A stretch of DNA of 64,000 bases, from positions 18,263,554 to 18,327,553 of the forward strand of contig JBBCBC010000024.1 in the NCBI GenBank assembly GCA_037126765.1, in the 5' to 3' direction. A program made the position numbers and the translations under genes. Positions 1 through 12,476 of the stretch are shown piece after piece. The stretch's first letter is position 1, and every line of letters starts with the position of its first letter. The notes under the pieces were generated by a model. That model searched no databases, was not told where the DNA came from, and worked only from the letters and a program-made list of their open reading frames with translations. Origin of the DNA: Stenogyne calaminthoides. Lineage: Eukaryota > Streptophyta > Magnoliopsida > Lamiales > Lamiaceae.

Positions 1-3
1 GAA

Positions 4-2234
4 TTGGAGGAACTCAAGGTACAACTACAAGAACTATTGGACAAGAAATTCATCCGGCCAAGTGTTTCACCTTGGGGTGCACCTGTTTTGTTTGTGAAGA
101 AGAAGGACGAAACTATGAGGATGTGGGAGTTGAACCGACTCACTATCAAGAATAAGTACCCGTTGCCAAGGATTGAGGATTTATTCGACCAGTTGAAAGG
201 GGCAAGTGTTTTCTCCAAGATTGATTTGAGGTCCGGTTATCATCAGCTAAAGGTCAAGGACAACGACATACCGAAGGCGACATTTAGAACTCGGTATGGA
301 CACTATGAGTTTGTAGTGATGCCGTTTGGGCTAAGCAATGCTCCTGCCGTATTCATGAACTTGATGAATCGGGTTTTTCATCCGTACTTGGATCAATTTG
401 TTATCGTCTTCATCGATGATATATTGATTTACTCGAGGAATGAAGAACAACATAAGGAACACCTAAGTATGGCGTTGGAGGTACTTCGCAAGGAGAAATT
501 GTACGTAAAGTTCAAGAAATGCGAGTTTTGGTTGGATCGTGTTTGTTTCTTGGACATGTGATCACCGCCCATGGGATAGAAGTCGACCCAACAAAAGTGG
601 AGGCAGTTAGCGAGTGGAAAACACCTGCAAGTGTGAACGAGGTTCGTAGTTTCTTAGGTTTGGCAGGGTATTATCGGAGATTCATCGAGGATTTCTCAAA
701 AATCTTGTCGCCTATGAATCGATTAACGAGAAAGGGGGAAAAGTTTGAGTGGACAAAGGGATGCGAGGAGAGCTTCCAAGAGTTGAAAAGAAGATTAGTC
801 TCAGCACCTGTTTTAACGATTCCGGACGTGTCTAATGAATTCATTATCTACAGTGATGCATCGAAACAAGGTTTGGGTTGCGTTTTGATGCAACATGGTA
901 AAGTAGTTGCCTACGCCTCGAGGCAATTAAAGATCCATGAGTTGAACTACCCCACCCATGACTTGGAACTTGCTATTGTGGTTCATGCTTTGAAGATCTG
1001 GAGACATTATCTATATGGTACAAGGTGTGAGATTTACACTGACCATAAGAGTTTGAAATACTTCTTCACACAAAAGGAGCTAAACATGAGGCAACGAAGG
1101 TGGCTTGAACTGGTGAAGGACTACGATTGCACGATTCATTATCATCCTGGTAAGGCAAACGTTGTGGCGGACGCCCTGAGCCGCAAAGTTCAAGGTGGGT
1201 TATCGTGTCTCTTGACACAACAAGAAAAGTTAGTGAAGGACTTCGCCAAGCTAAATATAGAGATTGTGGAATCACCCAAGAGTGTTGAGGCAATTGTAAC
1301 CGCGATGGTAATTCGACCGTTGCTACGAGATCGAATTAAGGAAGCACAAGATAAAGATGGATTCTTGAACAATATGAGAAAGTGTGTTCAAGATGGAAGT
1401 GCAAAAGGATTCATGTTGACTCCATATGGTACACTTGTCTTCGAAGGACGACTATGTACCAAAAGACGAGGAGTTGAGAAGAGAGATTTTAGAAGAAGCT
1501 CATTGCACGCCATATACAACTCATCCAGGAGGAACGAAGGTGTATCGGGATTTGAAGACGATATTTTGGTGGAGGAATATGAAAGGAAGTATCGGCTCAT
1601 TTGTGGAACGAAATGTTTGACGTGCCAACAAGTGAAAGCCGAGCATCAAAGACCATCGGGGCTACTAAAGCCGCTTGACATTCTGGAGTGGAAGTGGGAA
1701 CACATTATGATGGATTTCGTAGTCGGTCTACCACCATCAGCTAGAGGAAATCGTGCGGTTTGGGTCATTGTTGACAGATTTACTAAATCAGCACATTTTC
1801 TACCCATCAAAATGACGTTTGGAATGGATAAGTTTGCACAGTTGTACGTTCGTGAAATTGTAAGACTCAATGGGGTTCCTGTCTCGATTGTATCTGACCG
1901 AGATACCCGTTTCACTTCTAAATTTTGGAGGATACAAGAAGTTATGGGGACAAAGTTGAAATTCAGTACAGCCTTCCACCCACAAACCGATGGCCAGTCC
2001 GAAAGAACTATCCAAATTTTGGAGGACATGTTAAGAGAGTGTGTATTGGATCTTGGTGGTAATTGGGAGTCTTATTTACCACTGGTGGAGTTCGCCTATA
2101 ACAACAGTTATCAAGCAACAATTGGAATGACTCTTTATGAAGCGTTATATGGAAGTAAATGTAGATCTCCAGCGTATTGGGATGAAGTCGGAGAGAAGGA
2201 AATGTTGGGACCCGAGATTGTTGAGCAAACAGTT
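4..2234 (+). pseudogene. pol: Gypsy pol: reverse transcriptase, RNase H and integrase core (broken)
   Basis: RT is at about 4-561. It has the KIDLRSGYHQ block, MPFGLSNAP, and the catalytic FIDD at residues 136-139 of that frame. The usual block between RM and ELNRL is shortened by a few residues, probably an in-frame deletion. A single-base loss near 553 moves the frame. RNase H follows at about 840-1180 (YSDASKQGLG, TDHKSLKY, ADALSRK). Integrase comes next: the zinc-binding HHCC part near 1430-1640 is in another frame, with compensating shifts near 1455 and 1608. The catalytic core (MMDFVVGLP, VSDRDTRF, GQSERTIQ) gives the D, D, E triad. The reading stops at 2234, where a solo LTR entered. 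The remainder resumes at 3952 in the same sense. Confidence 0.92.
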
Positions 2235-2239
2235 GGGGT

Positions 2240-3946
2240 TGTTGGGGAAATCGGGGTGCCCGGATCTATTCGAGGTGATTTTTTAAATACATATTTAAAT
2301 TCAACAGTTAATTACTAGCATGAATTAATCCTAAATTAATTCAACATAATAATAAACAACATGCGTACACATAATTCACGTAAATCCTAAACATGCGGAA
2401 CTAGGAGTTACGAAATTACTAACCTCTTGAAGAATCAAACAGATGAATCAAACGGACGAATCAACCCAAGAGCCTTCCCAAATATATCCCCAAAGTCCAC
2501 GTGCGTTATCCGGTGGGAAGATTTCAACGAACGATTTTAATGGAGAGAAAATAAAATATTTTGCTACAACCTTTGTGGATTTCTAATATTTCCACCACAT
2601 GGAATTGCACTTGGGAATGAAGAGCTCATCCCCTATAAATAGGGAAGAGGGGGGCGAAAATTTTGGCTTGGAAAACAAGGAAGAAAATATTTTTTTGGTC
2701 TCCAAAAAATCTTGAACATATCTCTTATATTCTTTTCTCCTTAATAAATTTTCCATAAAAATCTCCTTCCCCTATTCTTTCTCAGTATTTTCGAAAATCA
2801 ACAAGGATAAGGAATCAAGATTTGACTTCTTGAATTTATGGGATAATTATGTATTCCTACAATAATTATCTCTTTCCATAAAATATCTACAAGAAAAAAT
2901 AGACAATCTTTTCTTCCTTATTTCTACATAATTTTCGAAATTAGGACATGAAAATATAACAAGAATGTTTTCTTCTCTCTCTCATTAATTGGACTTTTTT
3001 TGGGCTATTTGGGAGGCCTTTAGGAGAGTTAAGATTGGACCTCCAATGGACTATGAAGCTATAATATTTTGGGCCAAATATTATTCAAGTTCATTAATAT
3101 TAATTTACTCCACTATAAAATTAATATTGAACTATCCATCTTAACTCATATTACGATTTCACATGTAACATGGCTCCCGGTCATTATTTCCAGCGTTTAA
3201 GATTATCTTAGTCCATTAATCAATTAAGCCACTGAACAAGCTTTATATTAATTAATATCTTTGTCCTTGGAGTAAAGACAGCTCAACGTTATTATCCATG
3301 CCGGAAATAAATTTCCACTTGCAAGATTTGGCATGATAAAGGATATGAGTCCACCAAGGGGACAAATCAAGAAAGACGTACTTGCACGCGATTCTCCGTA
3401 TTAAATGTCAGCAATCGTCATGTAATTAATAATATTGCCCAAGATATAAGGTATCGAATCGCATTGACTCTCTTCCCATCATAAGTCAAAGCAATAGTTA
3501 TTAATTTCACACGATCCTATTTAAGGGACGGAGATTAAGAAACAACGCACCACTGAGGTCTAATTCTTGTATATTCAGTACCGAAGAATTTGTCCTCTTG
3601 TAGGTCCTCATTCAGCGCACCTAAATGCGCTAGTGTGATCCGTTGGTCAAGACAGGCCAATCTGAGTCTCACACTTCAACCGTTCATGATCGTTCGTTCA
3701 TTTCCATCTGGGTTGTGAATTTGTACTTAATTACGAGGGCTGTTAATTTGATCTTCAGTGATCGAGTATCACCAAATTAACTATAACGTAATACGTACTG
3801 TCTTATTGAACGGGTTTGCAATAAACATATATAACATTCATTCATATTTAATGCAATAGTGATTAAATATTTATCTCAGTAAATAAATAAGAAACTTCAG
3901 TTTGGTTATACAAAGTAAAAGCATACTTTTCAGTATAACCCCAACA
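2240..3946 (-). mobile_element. Solo LTR (family S, copy 1), 1707 bp, TSD GGGGT
   Basis: The ends are TGTTGGGG and CCCCAACA, perfect terminal inverted repeats of the TG...CA type. They are flanked by direct repeats GGGGT at 2235-2239 and 3947-3951. The integrase reading joins cleanly across the insertion if one TSD is removed. There is no internal domain, so this is a solo LTR left by LTR-LTR recombination. The minus orientation is inferred. A related divergent LTR at 13430-13880, read on +, places a CTATAAATA box before the block ending TTCCGCATG. The same blocks occur here in reverse, with a TATA-like CTATAAATAG near 2631. Related copies are at 57543-59190, 60156-63343 and from 63837. Confidence 0.9.
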
Positions 3947-3951
3947 GGGGT

Positions 3952-4540
3952 GATACAGAAGATCCGAGAAAGAATCAAAGTAGCCCAAGACATACAAAAA
4001 TCGTATGCTGACAAGCGGAGAAAGGACTTGCAGTTCACTCAAGGCGAGAAAGTATTTTTGAAGATCTCGCCGATGAAAGGAGTTATCAGATTTGGTGTCA
4101 AGGGAAAGCTTAGGCCAATATATATTGGCCCTTTCGAAGTTTTAGAACGAGTTGGTGATCTAGCCTACCGGCTTGCCTTGCCTCCAGTACTTGCTTTGAC
4201 ACACAACATTTTTCACGTGTCCATGTTGAGGAAGTACGTGCATGATCCGAATCACATCATCGACCATGCAACCTTGGAGATCAACAAAGATTTAACTTAT
4301 GAAGAAGTTCCTGAACTTATTTTAGGAAGGAAGATTCACAAGTTTCGTAACAGAGACATGGTCCTAGTCAAAGTGAAATGGAGTCGCCACGGAGTAGATG
4401 AAGCCACGTGGGAACGAGAAGAAGAGTTGCAAGCAAAATACCCCGAATTTTTCCCACATGGTAAGTCTCTTAATTTTGAGACGGGATTTTTTTTTGTAGT
4501 TGTGTTACTTACTAAATTTCGGGGACGAAATTGTTTTTAG
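3952..4540 (+). pseudogene. pol: Gypsy integrase C-terminal part plus chromodomain
   Basis: This is the continuation of the integrase cut at 2234. It starts in the helix-rich stretch that leads to SYADKRRKDLQF. A GPFEVLERVGDLAYRLALP block follows, the GPY/F module of Ty3 integrases, then the HNIFHVSMLRKY block. The last 60 or so residues form a chromodomain (VKVKWSRHGVDEATWERE) near 4370-4450, which in this family targets insertion to modified chromatin. The ORF runs to a stop just before the polypurine tract. The apparent first part of the open frame (3902-3946) is solo-LTR sequence and does not belong to the gene. Confidence 0.9.
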
Positions 4541-4550
4541 TGGGGTAAAT
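4539..4550 (+). promoter_or_regulatory. Polypurine tract of the chromovirus
   Basis: The purine-rich AGTGGGGTAAAT lies directly before the 3' LTR start (TGTAAACACCCG). This is the expected place for plus-strand DNA priming. Confidence 0.75.
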
Positions 4551-5864
4551 TGTAAACACCCGTACACTACATTAGGAAAAATCCAAAAGTTTTTAAATTC
4601 TGAAAGGAAAAGAAACAGTTATCCATTGACTCAGTCTTGACAGTTTTTTTTTGGGCATTAAATTCCCACTATCTAAGTTGTTACACATAGGAGTAAAGGT
4701 ACAGAATATTAGGAAATGAAACTCACGGTTATTTTCCTCACCACAACTCACAAACCAAAAAAAATAAAAAAACACTATCAGACCCTTTCTCTCCTTTACA
4801 CTACATCTCTGTTTTTACTTTCTTCTCATCTTCACCACTTTGTTGGCTTAGTCCTTATTCTTGTGAAGGTATTGTTCTACACCTATTTTATCGATTAGTA
4901 TTTGTCTTACTGCTATATTTTTTTAATTGTTTTTATTTGTCCATTAAAGTGATTCTTCATATTTTTTTCCATCATTCTACTATCTACAAGTTTAATCCAT
5001 TTTCAATCTGTCACCTTGTTCCTATTCAGTTAGGATACATATTTTTGGGCAGAACTATGATACATCATCCATCTATACGAATTCCCATGTACAATTGTTT
5101 TGCTTACTTACACAAAAAATATTTTTAGTCAAGCACATAAGTATAATCATTTGTTTAGCCATGATAGAGTACAACAGATTTTCTTAGAGTGTGATACTAG
5201 TTTAGAGATTGATGGCCTACAGTATATGGCATTAGGATATAGGGACAGTTTGACTAGAAAAGAAAAGAAATAACTATTATTGCTTATTTAAAACTTTTTC
5301 AGAGTGGTTTTGGGGTTACCTTTCGGTGGATTAATTCTGCAATCAATTTTAAGACCAAACAGTTTACCAAATTTGCAACCTAATTATGAATTTGTATTGG
5401 ACAATTACGTTTTACCGATAAGGTTATTTATTTTGGGGTTATACCCTTTTTGATTGGGTTTTGCAGCTGTGATTCTGATTTTGGGGATTGTTTGCCCCAA
5501 ATCGAGTTTTTGCTATTTATAATAAGGTCCCTAAATTACGTTTATAAGCCCTAGCCTTTTCGTCCTTGGAGTTTTATAAATTTCAATAGTTGGCTACATG
5601 TTAGATGTTATACTAATTAAATGTTTGCAATCACTAATTGCAAGGCAACGGCAATTCTGAGGACTAAGTTCGTACGAGCTTTCCATTTATCATTTCTTGC
5701 ATCCGGATTCGAGGTGGGGTTTTGTTACTTTAATCTCTACAGTGGTTAGTAGAGCTCTTTTACATGTGTTATTTGGTATTATATGTTTTAAATAAATTGT
5801 TAAGTTACCTACTGTGTGAATTATTTTCCAATGTTATGCAAGTGTTTATGGTTGCAAAGTTACT

Positions 5865-6010
5865 AATAGCCAGGGGCCCTTGATGTGGTCCGGGACCGAC
5901 GGGTCTTCGGTTGTATCCCGCCGTGCTCGGCAAAGTCTAATAGCCAGGGGCCCTAATTGAGGTCCGGGACCGACGGGTCTTCGGGTTTAACCCGCCGTGC
6001 TCACAAGTAT
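5865..6010 (+). repeat. Two tandem units of about 73 bp inside the LTR
   Basis: Two adjacent units begin TAATAGCCAGGGGCCCT and carry GTCCGGGACCGACGGGTC. They are locally GC-rich in otherwise AT-rich DNA. The CGACGGGTCTTCGG and CCCGCCG parts could pair as a hairpin. Confidence 0.75.
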
Positions 6011-6195
6011 CTATGACAAGTTTCTATGGCAAAGTTCAATAGCAAAGTATCTGACAAGTTTCTATGGTAAAGTTCAATGGCAAAGTATCTATGATAAGTT
6101 TCTATGGCAAAGTTCAATAGAAAAGTATCTATGACAAGTTTCTATGGTAAAGTTCAATGGCAAAGTATCTATGACAAGTTTCTATGGCAAAGTTT
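6005..6195 (+). repeat. Tandem array, unit about 40 bp, almost 5 copies
   Basis: Repeated units of the form AAGTATCTATGACAAGTTTC plus TATGGCAAAGTTCAATAGC, slightly diverged from each other. Noncoding. Confidence 0.8.
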
Positions 6196-6660
6196 ATGTA
6201 GCAAACTGAATGTGATTTACAAAGTTTGCTTACTTGATTATTTATTTTTAGCATAAATTCTGAATAACGTGACTCCACTATGTATGCTTGCATGCTCACC
6301 CCAAACTATTTTCCCCCTTTCAAGTTGAGAAGTTGGAGGGCGAGGAGTGGTGATGGGAGACGAGTTCTAGTGTTAACTATACCTAACTAAATGATATAAG
6401 TTTATGCTTGACTGAATTTCTAGTATTTCCAATTTTTATCTATTGTGAACTTCTCTTCAGACTTCTATATTAACGATATTTTCCGTTGTTAGTTAAGATA
6501 TTTCAAAATTTACTAGCCGTTCTTTATCGTTACAGTAATTTCAAATTATTAGCCGTTATTTCTTACCGTTATGCATTTGAAATTTAAATGTTAGTTGCGC
6601 CCAAGTTAGTTAGTTTAACAACTTTTGAAATGTCTGTTTTATGAAAATTGGGGCGTGACA

Positions 6661-8769
6661 ATTGTACACAATTTTAAAAGTTGGATTTTTAAATTATAAT
6701 AATAATTAAATCTAAATTAGAATAATTATTAAATTTAAAATTAGAGTAATTATTAAAATTTTAAATTCAAATTTAAAGAGGTGTAGAAAATTTATTTAAA
6801 GAATGTAAGATATATGGGGGAGGGGGGTGGAGAGATTCAAAATGTTTGGGTACTTTGGAAAATGCGCCAAAAGTCAGACACAGAGATTTGCACTTGTGGT
6901 TAAGAATTTGCACTATAAGTAAAAAAAATAAAATTCTAGTATTGTTCACTATGGCAGTTTTCAGCAGAAGATGTCACATCGCTGCAGTTTGCAGGAGGGG
7001 GAAAGTGAGCTGAGGTAATATTTGACAATTTTATATTGAAATGAAATTTAGAAAGTATTTGTACAACAAAATAATAATCTAGAGCGCAATGTACTAATAT
7101 GTAACCAACCCACTTAGCTTTTATCAAATAAATGTTTGAAGTTGTATTATTATAGACAAAAACTCACACAAGACGGCCTCATGCATAAGATGGGGTACAA
7201 CATCAGTCCCAAAATGTTAAAGTCAATGTCCAAATTATGCTCCGTCTCACCGTGAAACTGTCTCATGCAAGTATGTCTAATAATTATATTATTATTATTA
7301 TTATCGAGTGTGATTGTAATGATTGAATGATTTGAATTATGATTAAAATATATTAAAGAGAAATAACAGATAATTAATTATATCAAAAAGTGTAATAATA
7401 AATTTATAATTGTCGTAATGGTGATTTTTTACAATCGGATACAAAATCCCAATCTAGAACAGAGTTTAAATTTTAAAACTAAAATCTTAATTTTTAAAAA
7501 TCAAAACAAACATCAGGTATGGAAACAATTAGCTTTTGCGGATGGTCTTTCTTACCACAATGAGTATACATATTAAAAAAAATTAGTGGTCTCATGTGCT
7601 AGTAGCAGACTCAGGATTATGAGATTGGGGTACGATCAAAAGATCATTTAGATTTTCTTTTATACATACACATTGTTTTATATTTAAATGCATGCAATCA
7701 CATTAATATACAAATACATGATAATGTAGAGTTTTTTCAAAATTTCAAATAAAAGAATAAAAATATAATTACTTAGAAAAATTCAGCACCAAACAAATCA
7801 AATGAAGTAATATATAAATTGGTCCAAATAGTGTTGAAAATGGACAAGCCTAATAGCTAGAGCAGAAGAAATCTGCCCAACTTAGGGGATTTTGCAAAAA
7901 AAATTATGCTTTATAAAAAGTGTTTTGATCTAGTAATTGTAAAAAGAATTATTTAATAATAAAAGTGGTAAGTATTTGCAAAATTTGTAAAAAAAAGTCC
8001 TTAAGTAAAATATTAGGACAAAATAGAATCACCTCGAAGCATATAAGGGGTCTGCAAAAAATTATATTGTGAAGAAGTGATTAAAATTAATGATTATGAA
8101 AAAAAGACAATAGTAAAACTCGATACTTTTTTTTTTCTCAAAAAAAAAATGAAGAAAAATTGATAATGTTCAAAAAAATTTTGATGGTATTAAAATAAAG
8201 ATCATAAATTATAAAAAATAAAACCCTCCTAATAAAAGAGATATCAAAACCTTCAAATTGATTTTAAATAATAAGGAAATGATTAAAAGTACAAACACCC
8301 TCCTAATGGGCCATTTAAGGTCACATTTGACCCTGATTTTTCTAGAATGTCTAACAGCAAGCTACAAGAATTTCTCATAAGGACTAAGAAATCGGCGAGA
8401 TTTTAGAATCAGAACGGTGAAGACTACCAAAATCTGTGCGTAAAATAATTATGTAATTTATGTCAGAAAAAGAGAAGCCAACAATTAATTTTGTGGAAGT
8501 TCCCGGTCATAAATGGCAGAAACTATGACTCTACACATCACTTTGTTATCTCAAACTCTGTCAATTGAAACAAGTAAAGAAGACCCATGACCATCTATTC
8601 AAAACTGTTGAGTGGAACCCAAAACAGGCAACTGAGTTTCATTTCCATGAATCCATCCAAGTTTATGAGTGCTAGTCCGTAAAGAAACACAAACCATATA
8701 AAATATATACTTAAAAAAATTTAATTTGGGGGCACGGTTGTACCTTGTCACCACATTGGGTCCGCCTCT
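6661..8769. other. AT-rich noncoding DNA
   Basis: No coding signal was recognised. There are short AT-rich direct repeats near 6680-6770 and an (ATT)n run near 7288-7303. A stretch at 7160-7270 has GAGACGG-like inverted motifs (CAAGACGGCCTCATG and CCGTCTCACCGTGAAAC), of a kind common in plant dispersed repeats. Short open frames here look random. Confidence 0.6.
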
Positions 8770-8985
8770 GTCATGTGCATTTAGGTGCACTGTGCATTTA
8801 TATTGCATTTTAGAATCGTGCAACTTGTTATACCGAAAGGTGCAATTTATTTACATTGAATCGTACAACTGTTTTTTCATTAATAATTGTACAGTTCAGT
8901 GTAAATAACTTTCATGTTAGAGTATAACAAGTTGTATTTTTCTAAAATACACTATGAATGCACGATTCACCTGAATACATACAAA
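8770..8985. repeat. Foldback (long imperfect palindrome), MITE-like, about 215 bp
   Basis: The left arm contains GTGCATTTATATTGCATTTTAG, followed by GTGCAACTTGTTATAC at about 8819-8834. The right arm carries their reverse complements: GTATAACAAGTTGTA near 8921-8936, and CTAAAATACACTATGAATGCAC further out. The centre is near 8880. Inner parts also pair (TTATTTACATTGAATCGTAC with GTACAGTTCAGTGTAAATAA). No transposase and no clear target duplication were seen, so the class is unresolved. The RNA would form a hairpin. Confidence 0.6.
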
Positions 8986-11489
8986 ACTTAATTAGCCTAA
9001 AAAATATATATATACAAATCATAAAATTTGAAATATATTCATGAATGATCATATGACCCGTGAAGATTGCCTCACAATGCTCCTTCAACTTACTAAATAT
9101 ACCCTTAAAAAATTCATTATGGTGAGATTTTATTAATATTAACAAAAATATTACTAATTTGAAAGAGATTGTATACCACCCCCCCAAACCCCCAAATAAT
9201 GTTTCTCTAAAAGTTTCATATTTACAAAATTCCAAAATGTGTAATGATTATGGTGTTTTTTCATTTTTGAGTTTGTCTCATGTGTCAGGTTTACATGATC
9301 TCTCTTTTTTAAGTATCACTTTTACTATGTGAATTGTTTGAAAAATATTTAATTTTATGTGTTGTTCTTTTTAAAATCACCAAACAGTAAAACTTTAATT
9401 TATAAGCTAAATTATCACACTTCGAAGAAGAGAATTCATGTGAACCGGTACATATTGTGTTCTTTTTAGTTTTTACACATTAATGGATTGATGTATTTCA
9501 TTAATGATTAAAAGTTATAGTAAGTCTGTTATGCATTTGGTGTAAAATGCAACTCAAATGTATTAAAAATATATAACTCATTGCACTAGAACATGCAACT
9601 TGATCACATTAAAACATTCAACTATATAAATAAATTTTATATTTTAGTGGAACAGATTGCAGTTTTAAAAAATGCATTTCAATTGCACGATGCACCTGGA
9701 GCATAAAAGATCTCATCTGGTTCCTAATTTCTTTTCATGTGACATTTTGAAGTCTTTTTATCCCCCAATTAATTATTATTTTAAACGCGCACAAAATGAC
9801 AAATAAAAATTAAATAATTATCCAAAAAATATAATCAAACAAGTCAATCAAAGTGTTTCTTGGGAACATCGTCCATTAAATTGTAATTTACCTAGACCTT
9901 TTTGTATATTACGGGATTAGAGTACCTCTCGTACTCTGTAATGGTATTTAATTTTTACTTTAAAAAAAGTCAATCAAAGAGACTCTCATTTATTAAAACT
10001 AAAAATATTTCATCAAATTAATGTGCAATACTCTTTATTGAAGGTGGAGAAGCACTCAGCTAATTATTGATACTATATTTTACTCGTGCGATGCACGGAC
10101 TTGTTATAAATATTCTCTTACACAGATTTGTACTCTATGACTCCTTTTTTTTTTTAAACTAATCATGAACCATGAATACATGATAAAATTGAAAAAGATC
10201 TTGATACTCTCTTTGCAGATGGCCAAATGAGGATGGGGATATAATTTTTGATTTTTAACTGTCACTCATTTAATAATTTAGACATCTAATGTCTTATACC
10301 CGCTATATACATTCCATAAATATTTTGCTTAAACGACCTCTTCATCTTCACTTTTTATTTTTCTCCTCTTCATCATTTTCCTCATCTTCCTTTTTAATCT
10401 TTTTTTTAACCTCTTTATTTTCTTCCTTCTCCATTACATGCTCTGCATCCTGATCATCACTTTTCTATGTCTTGTGTTTTTTCTCTTCTTGTCGGAACCT
10501 TCTTTCTCGTGTTTTTCTTCACCATCTTTGTGCTTTATCTTGTCTTTGATCATTGATTTTGTTGCAAGTTAAAGATCCATATTCGTATTTTTTTCTGCTT
10601 TATCAGTCTTCTCAATTTCACTCTCAATCTTGAGATGAAGTTCTTCCTTCCCTTGTCAATTTTTATATGATTATCATTGTCAGATTCGTCTTCCATCACA
10701 ATCCAATATCCTTGCAAAACAGACACCCATTCATCATCCAGTGCACTTATGACATCAGATAATACAACCAAACTATAATATATATATATGTATGTACATG
10801 CCTACATAAACTAATAAGCTAAGCAAATAGGACTTTTGTTAGTTAACAACTTATTGATGACTTAAAAGTTTTCTCGGTGAAACATAATCAACTAGGAAAT
10901 GATATACTAATCTTCAAGTCTACAACAATAGGGTACACACATTGAAGAATAAGCATTTAAAAAATGAAATAAGAGCCGATGTTAGCCAAAAATATAAAAT
11001 AAAACACAACATAATAAAGAAAGGTTAGTTAAGCTCAAAATATCTATTATAAATTGATGGATTTATGTTTATGAATTTAATATATGACCAGTCTCTAAAC
11101 CGTTTAATAAAAACAAACTTCTTGCACTAAAAATGCATACTAATAATGCAAGGGAAGCAAAAATCATCCAAATAACTCACTAATTACAAAATCATCAGTT
11201 AGATAATAACCGTTAAATCACGATCACTAATTTATGATACTATAATACATCACATAAGGTAGTCCTAGACCGAATAACCTAAACTTGATTGTAAATAATT
11301 ATAAAGCAAGAACTACTCTAGCAAGAAAATACTGTACTTGTGTCTCCTGCATTTAAGGTCAGTTGTGGCCTAAGACCCCTCGTTCGCTCGATTAAAGGCA
11401 TAGTTGTGTGCCTCCTGTGGCGCCTGCAGCTAGATATGGGTTAAGGGAATTAAAGTAGTACCTCACTACAAGTCCGGGCTTTTAGTCTA
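8986..11489. other. AT-rich noncoding DNA with a possible degenerate gene fragment
   Basis: Mostly featureless. Near 9530-9705 are GTGCAACT and CGATGCACCTGG motifs similar to those in the foldback at 8770-8985, perhaps a relative. At about 10330-10771 the minus strand codes for Lys/Glu-rich stretches broken by stops, including a 73-codon open frame starting at 10771. This could be a decayed exon of a charged nuclear protein, but no family was recognised. The rest shows nothing. Confidence 0.4.
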
Positions 11490-12476
11490 GTGGCAAGCGC
11501 TTGATCCCACAATTGGTATCTCACTCAACAATCCCGAGAACAAAGACTAGAAACCCTAGCTTGAGATCTTGCAAAACAAACTTATCGTAACACTCGGTTT
11601 GGGTAAGATTTGAATGGTTTCCAACTGGAAATCTATCATAATATTTAAGTAGCCTAAAGCTAAAGGATGAGATTTCTACTAAGAAACTATGGGATGAACA
11701 CTTAGAATAAACTTGAGTTCTTGGTGTTCTTGTGCGGAAATAGCTTGAGTTTGTGCTTGTGTATTATTTCCGTAACCTTACTCTGAAGGTTTGATCCCAT
11801 ATATATCGGCTCGAAATCGATTAGCTTTGGGAGAGCAATTCAAATTTTGGTCTATTTGAGGTAGGTGTGCATGTCTGATTGGACGTGCTCAGTACCGGCA
11901 TTGCCAAATGCGTGTTTGTTCTCCTTTATAGTCCTTTGACTGTGATACGGCGAATCCCGCACTGTCAGCTCCGTACATACGTGTCTTGCTCTCATTGGTT
12001 ATCCAGTACACTTATTCAGTGTTTGGCTTACCAACTTAGGTTGACATTCTTCTTGTCTGCCTGATTGAGCTGACCTGATCAGTTAAACTGACCAGTTTAC
12101 CTGATTGAGTCTTCTGATGTAGTTTGTCTTAGCACAAATTACAGACTCTTCTGCATTTTTCTGATGTAGGTCATTTGAGGTCTTCTTGGTCTTGTTCTGT
12201 GGTAGTCATCTGATCTTCAGGTCTTCTGAGTTTTCAGCTTCATGTCTTCACCTGATCATCTGACTATCTGATCTTCTGATCTTCAGATCTTCTTCAAGAT
12301 TTAACCTATACATATTGAGTTCCCCCTCAATATGTGATCTATCTATTACATCAGCTGTCTATACATCTCAGGTGGTCATCCTATCCTGATTTCTAAGTCA
12401 TCAGTCAGCTAACTGGTCTGATTGGTCCTATTACATCTGTTTTGGAACTTCCATCAAAACTATAAATTTCCCAACA
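11490..12476 (-). repeat. Truncated Sirevirus-type LTR fragment
   Basis: The right edge is CCCAACA at 12470-12476, preceded by a TTTTGGAACTTCCATCAAAAC block. Further left are a TATTGAGTTCCCCCTCAATATG block and the stretch around GGTTTCCAACTGGAAATC with AACTATGGGATGAACAC. The same blocks occur in the same order in the LTRs at 18174-20083 and 46961-48319. The expected other end (TGTAGGTCCCGAACGG) is missing, so about half of the LTR is lost. Orientation is minus, as in those LTRs. Confidence 0.75.

Larger units (their letters stand above)
1..6660 (+). mobile_element. Ty3/Gypsy chromovirus (Tekay/Del-like), 5' part outside window
   Basis: The order RT, RNase H, integrase, chromodomain, polypurine tract and 3' LTR on the + strand identifies a Ty3/Gypsy chromovirus. 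The C-terminal chromodomain and the LTR ending GGGGCGTGACA point to the Tekay/Del lineage. The 5' LTR, gag and protease lie left of the window, so the target duplication cannot be checked. A solo LTR interrupts the integrase (2240-3946), and frameshifts show the copy is dead. Lineage assignment is by recognition of conserved blocks, not by a tree. Confidence 0.9.
4551..6660 (+). repeat. 3' LTR of the chromovirus, 2110 bp
   Basis: It starts TGTAAACACC right after the polypurine tract and ends GGGGCGTGACA, giving TGT...ACA ends. No protein-coding signal was found. Two internal tandem arrays (5865-6010 and 6005-6195) lie in its second half. The partner 5' LTR is outside the window. Confidence 0.85.

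Noticed and set aside
1646..2029. Minus-strand open frame of 127 codons
   Set aside because: It is antisense to the conserved integrase core, with no family resemblance.
10080..10110. Helitron 3' hairpin (CGTGCGATGCACGG)
   Set aside because: The short palindrome is there, but no CTRR end follows on either strand and no 5' TC start was seen.
11485..11540. tRNA or SINE-like A box (TAGTCTAGTGGCAAGCGC)
   Set aside because: No B box of the GGTTCGA type follows and no cloverleaf can be built.
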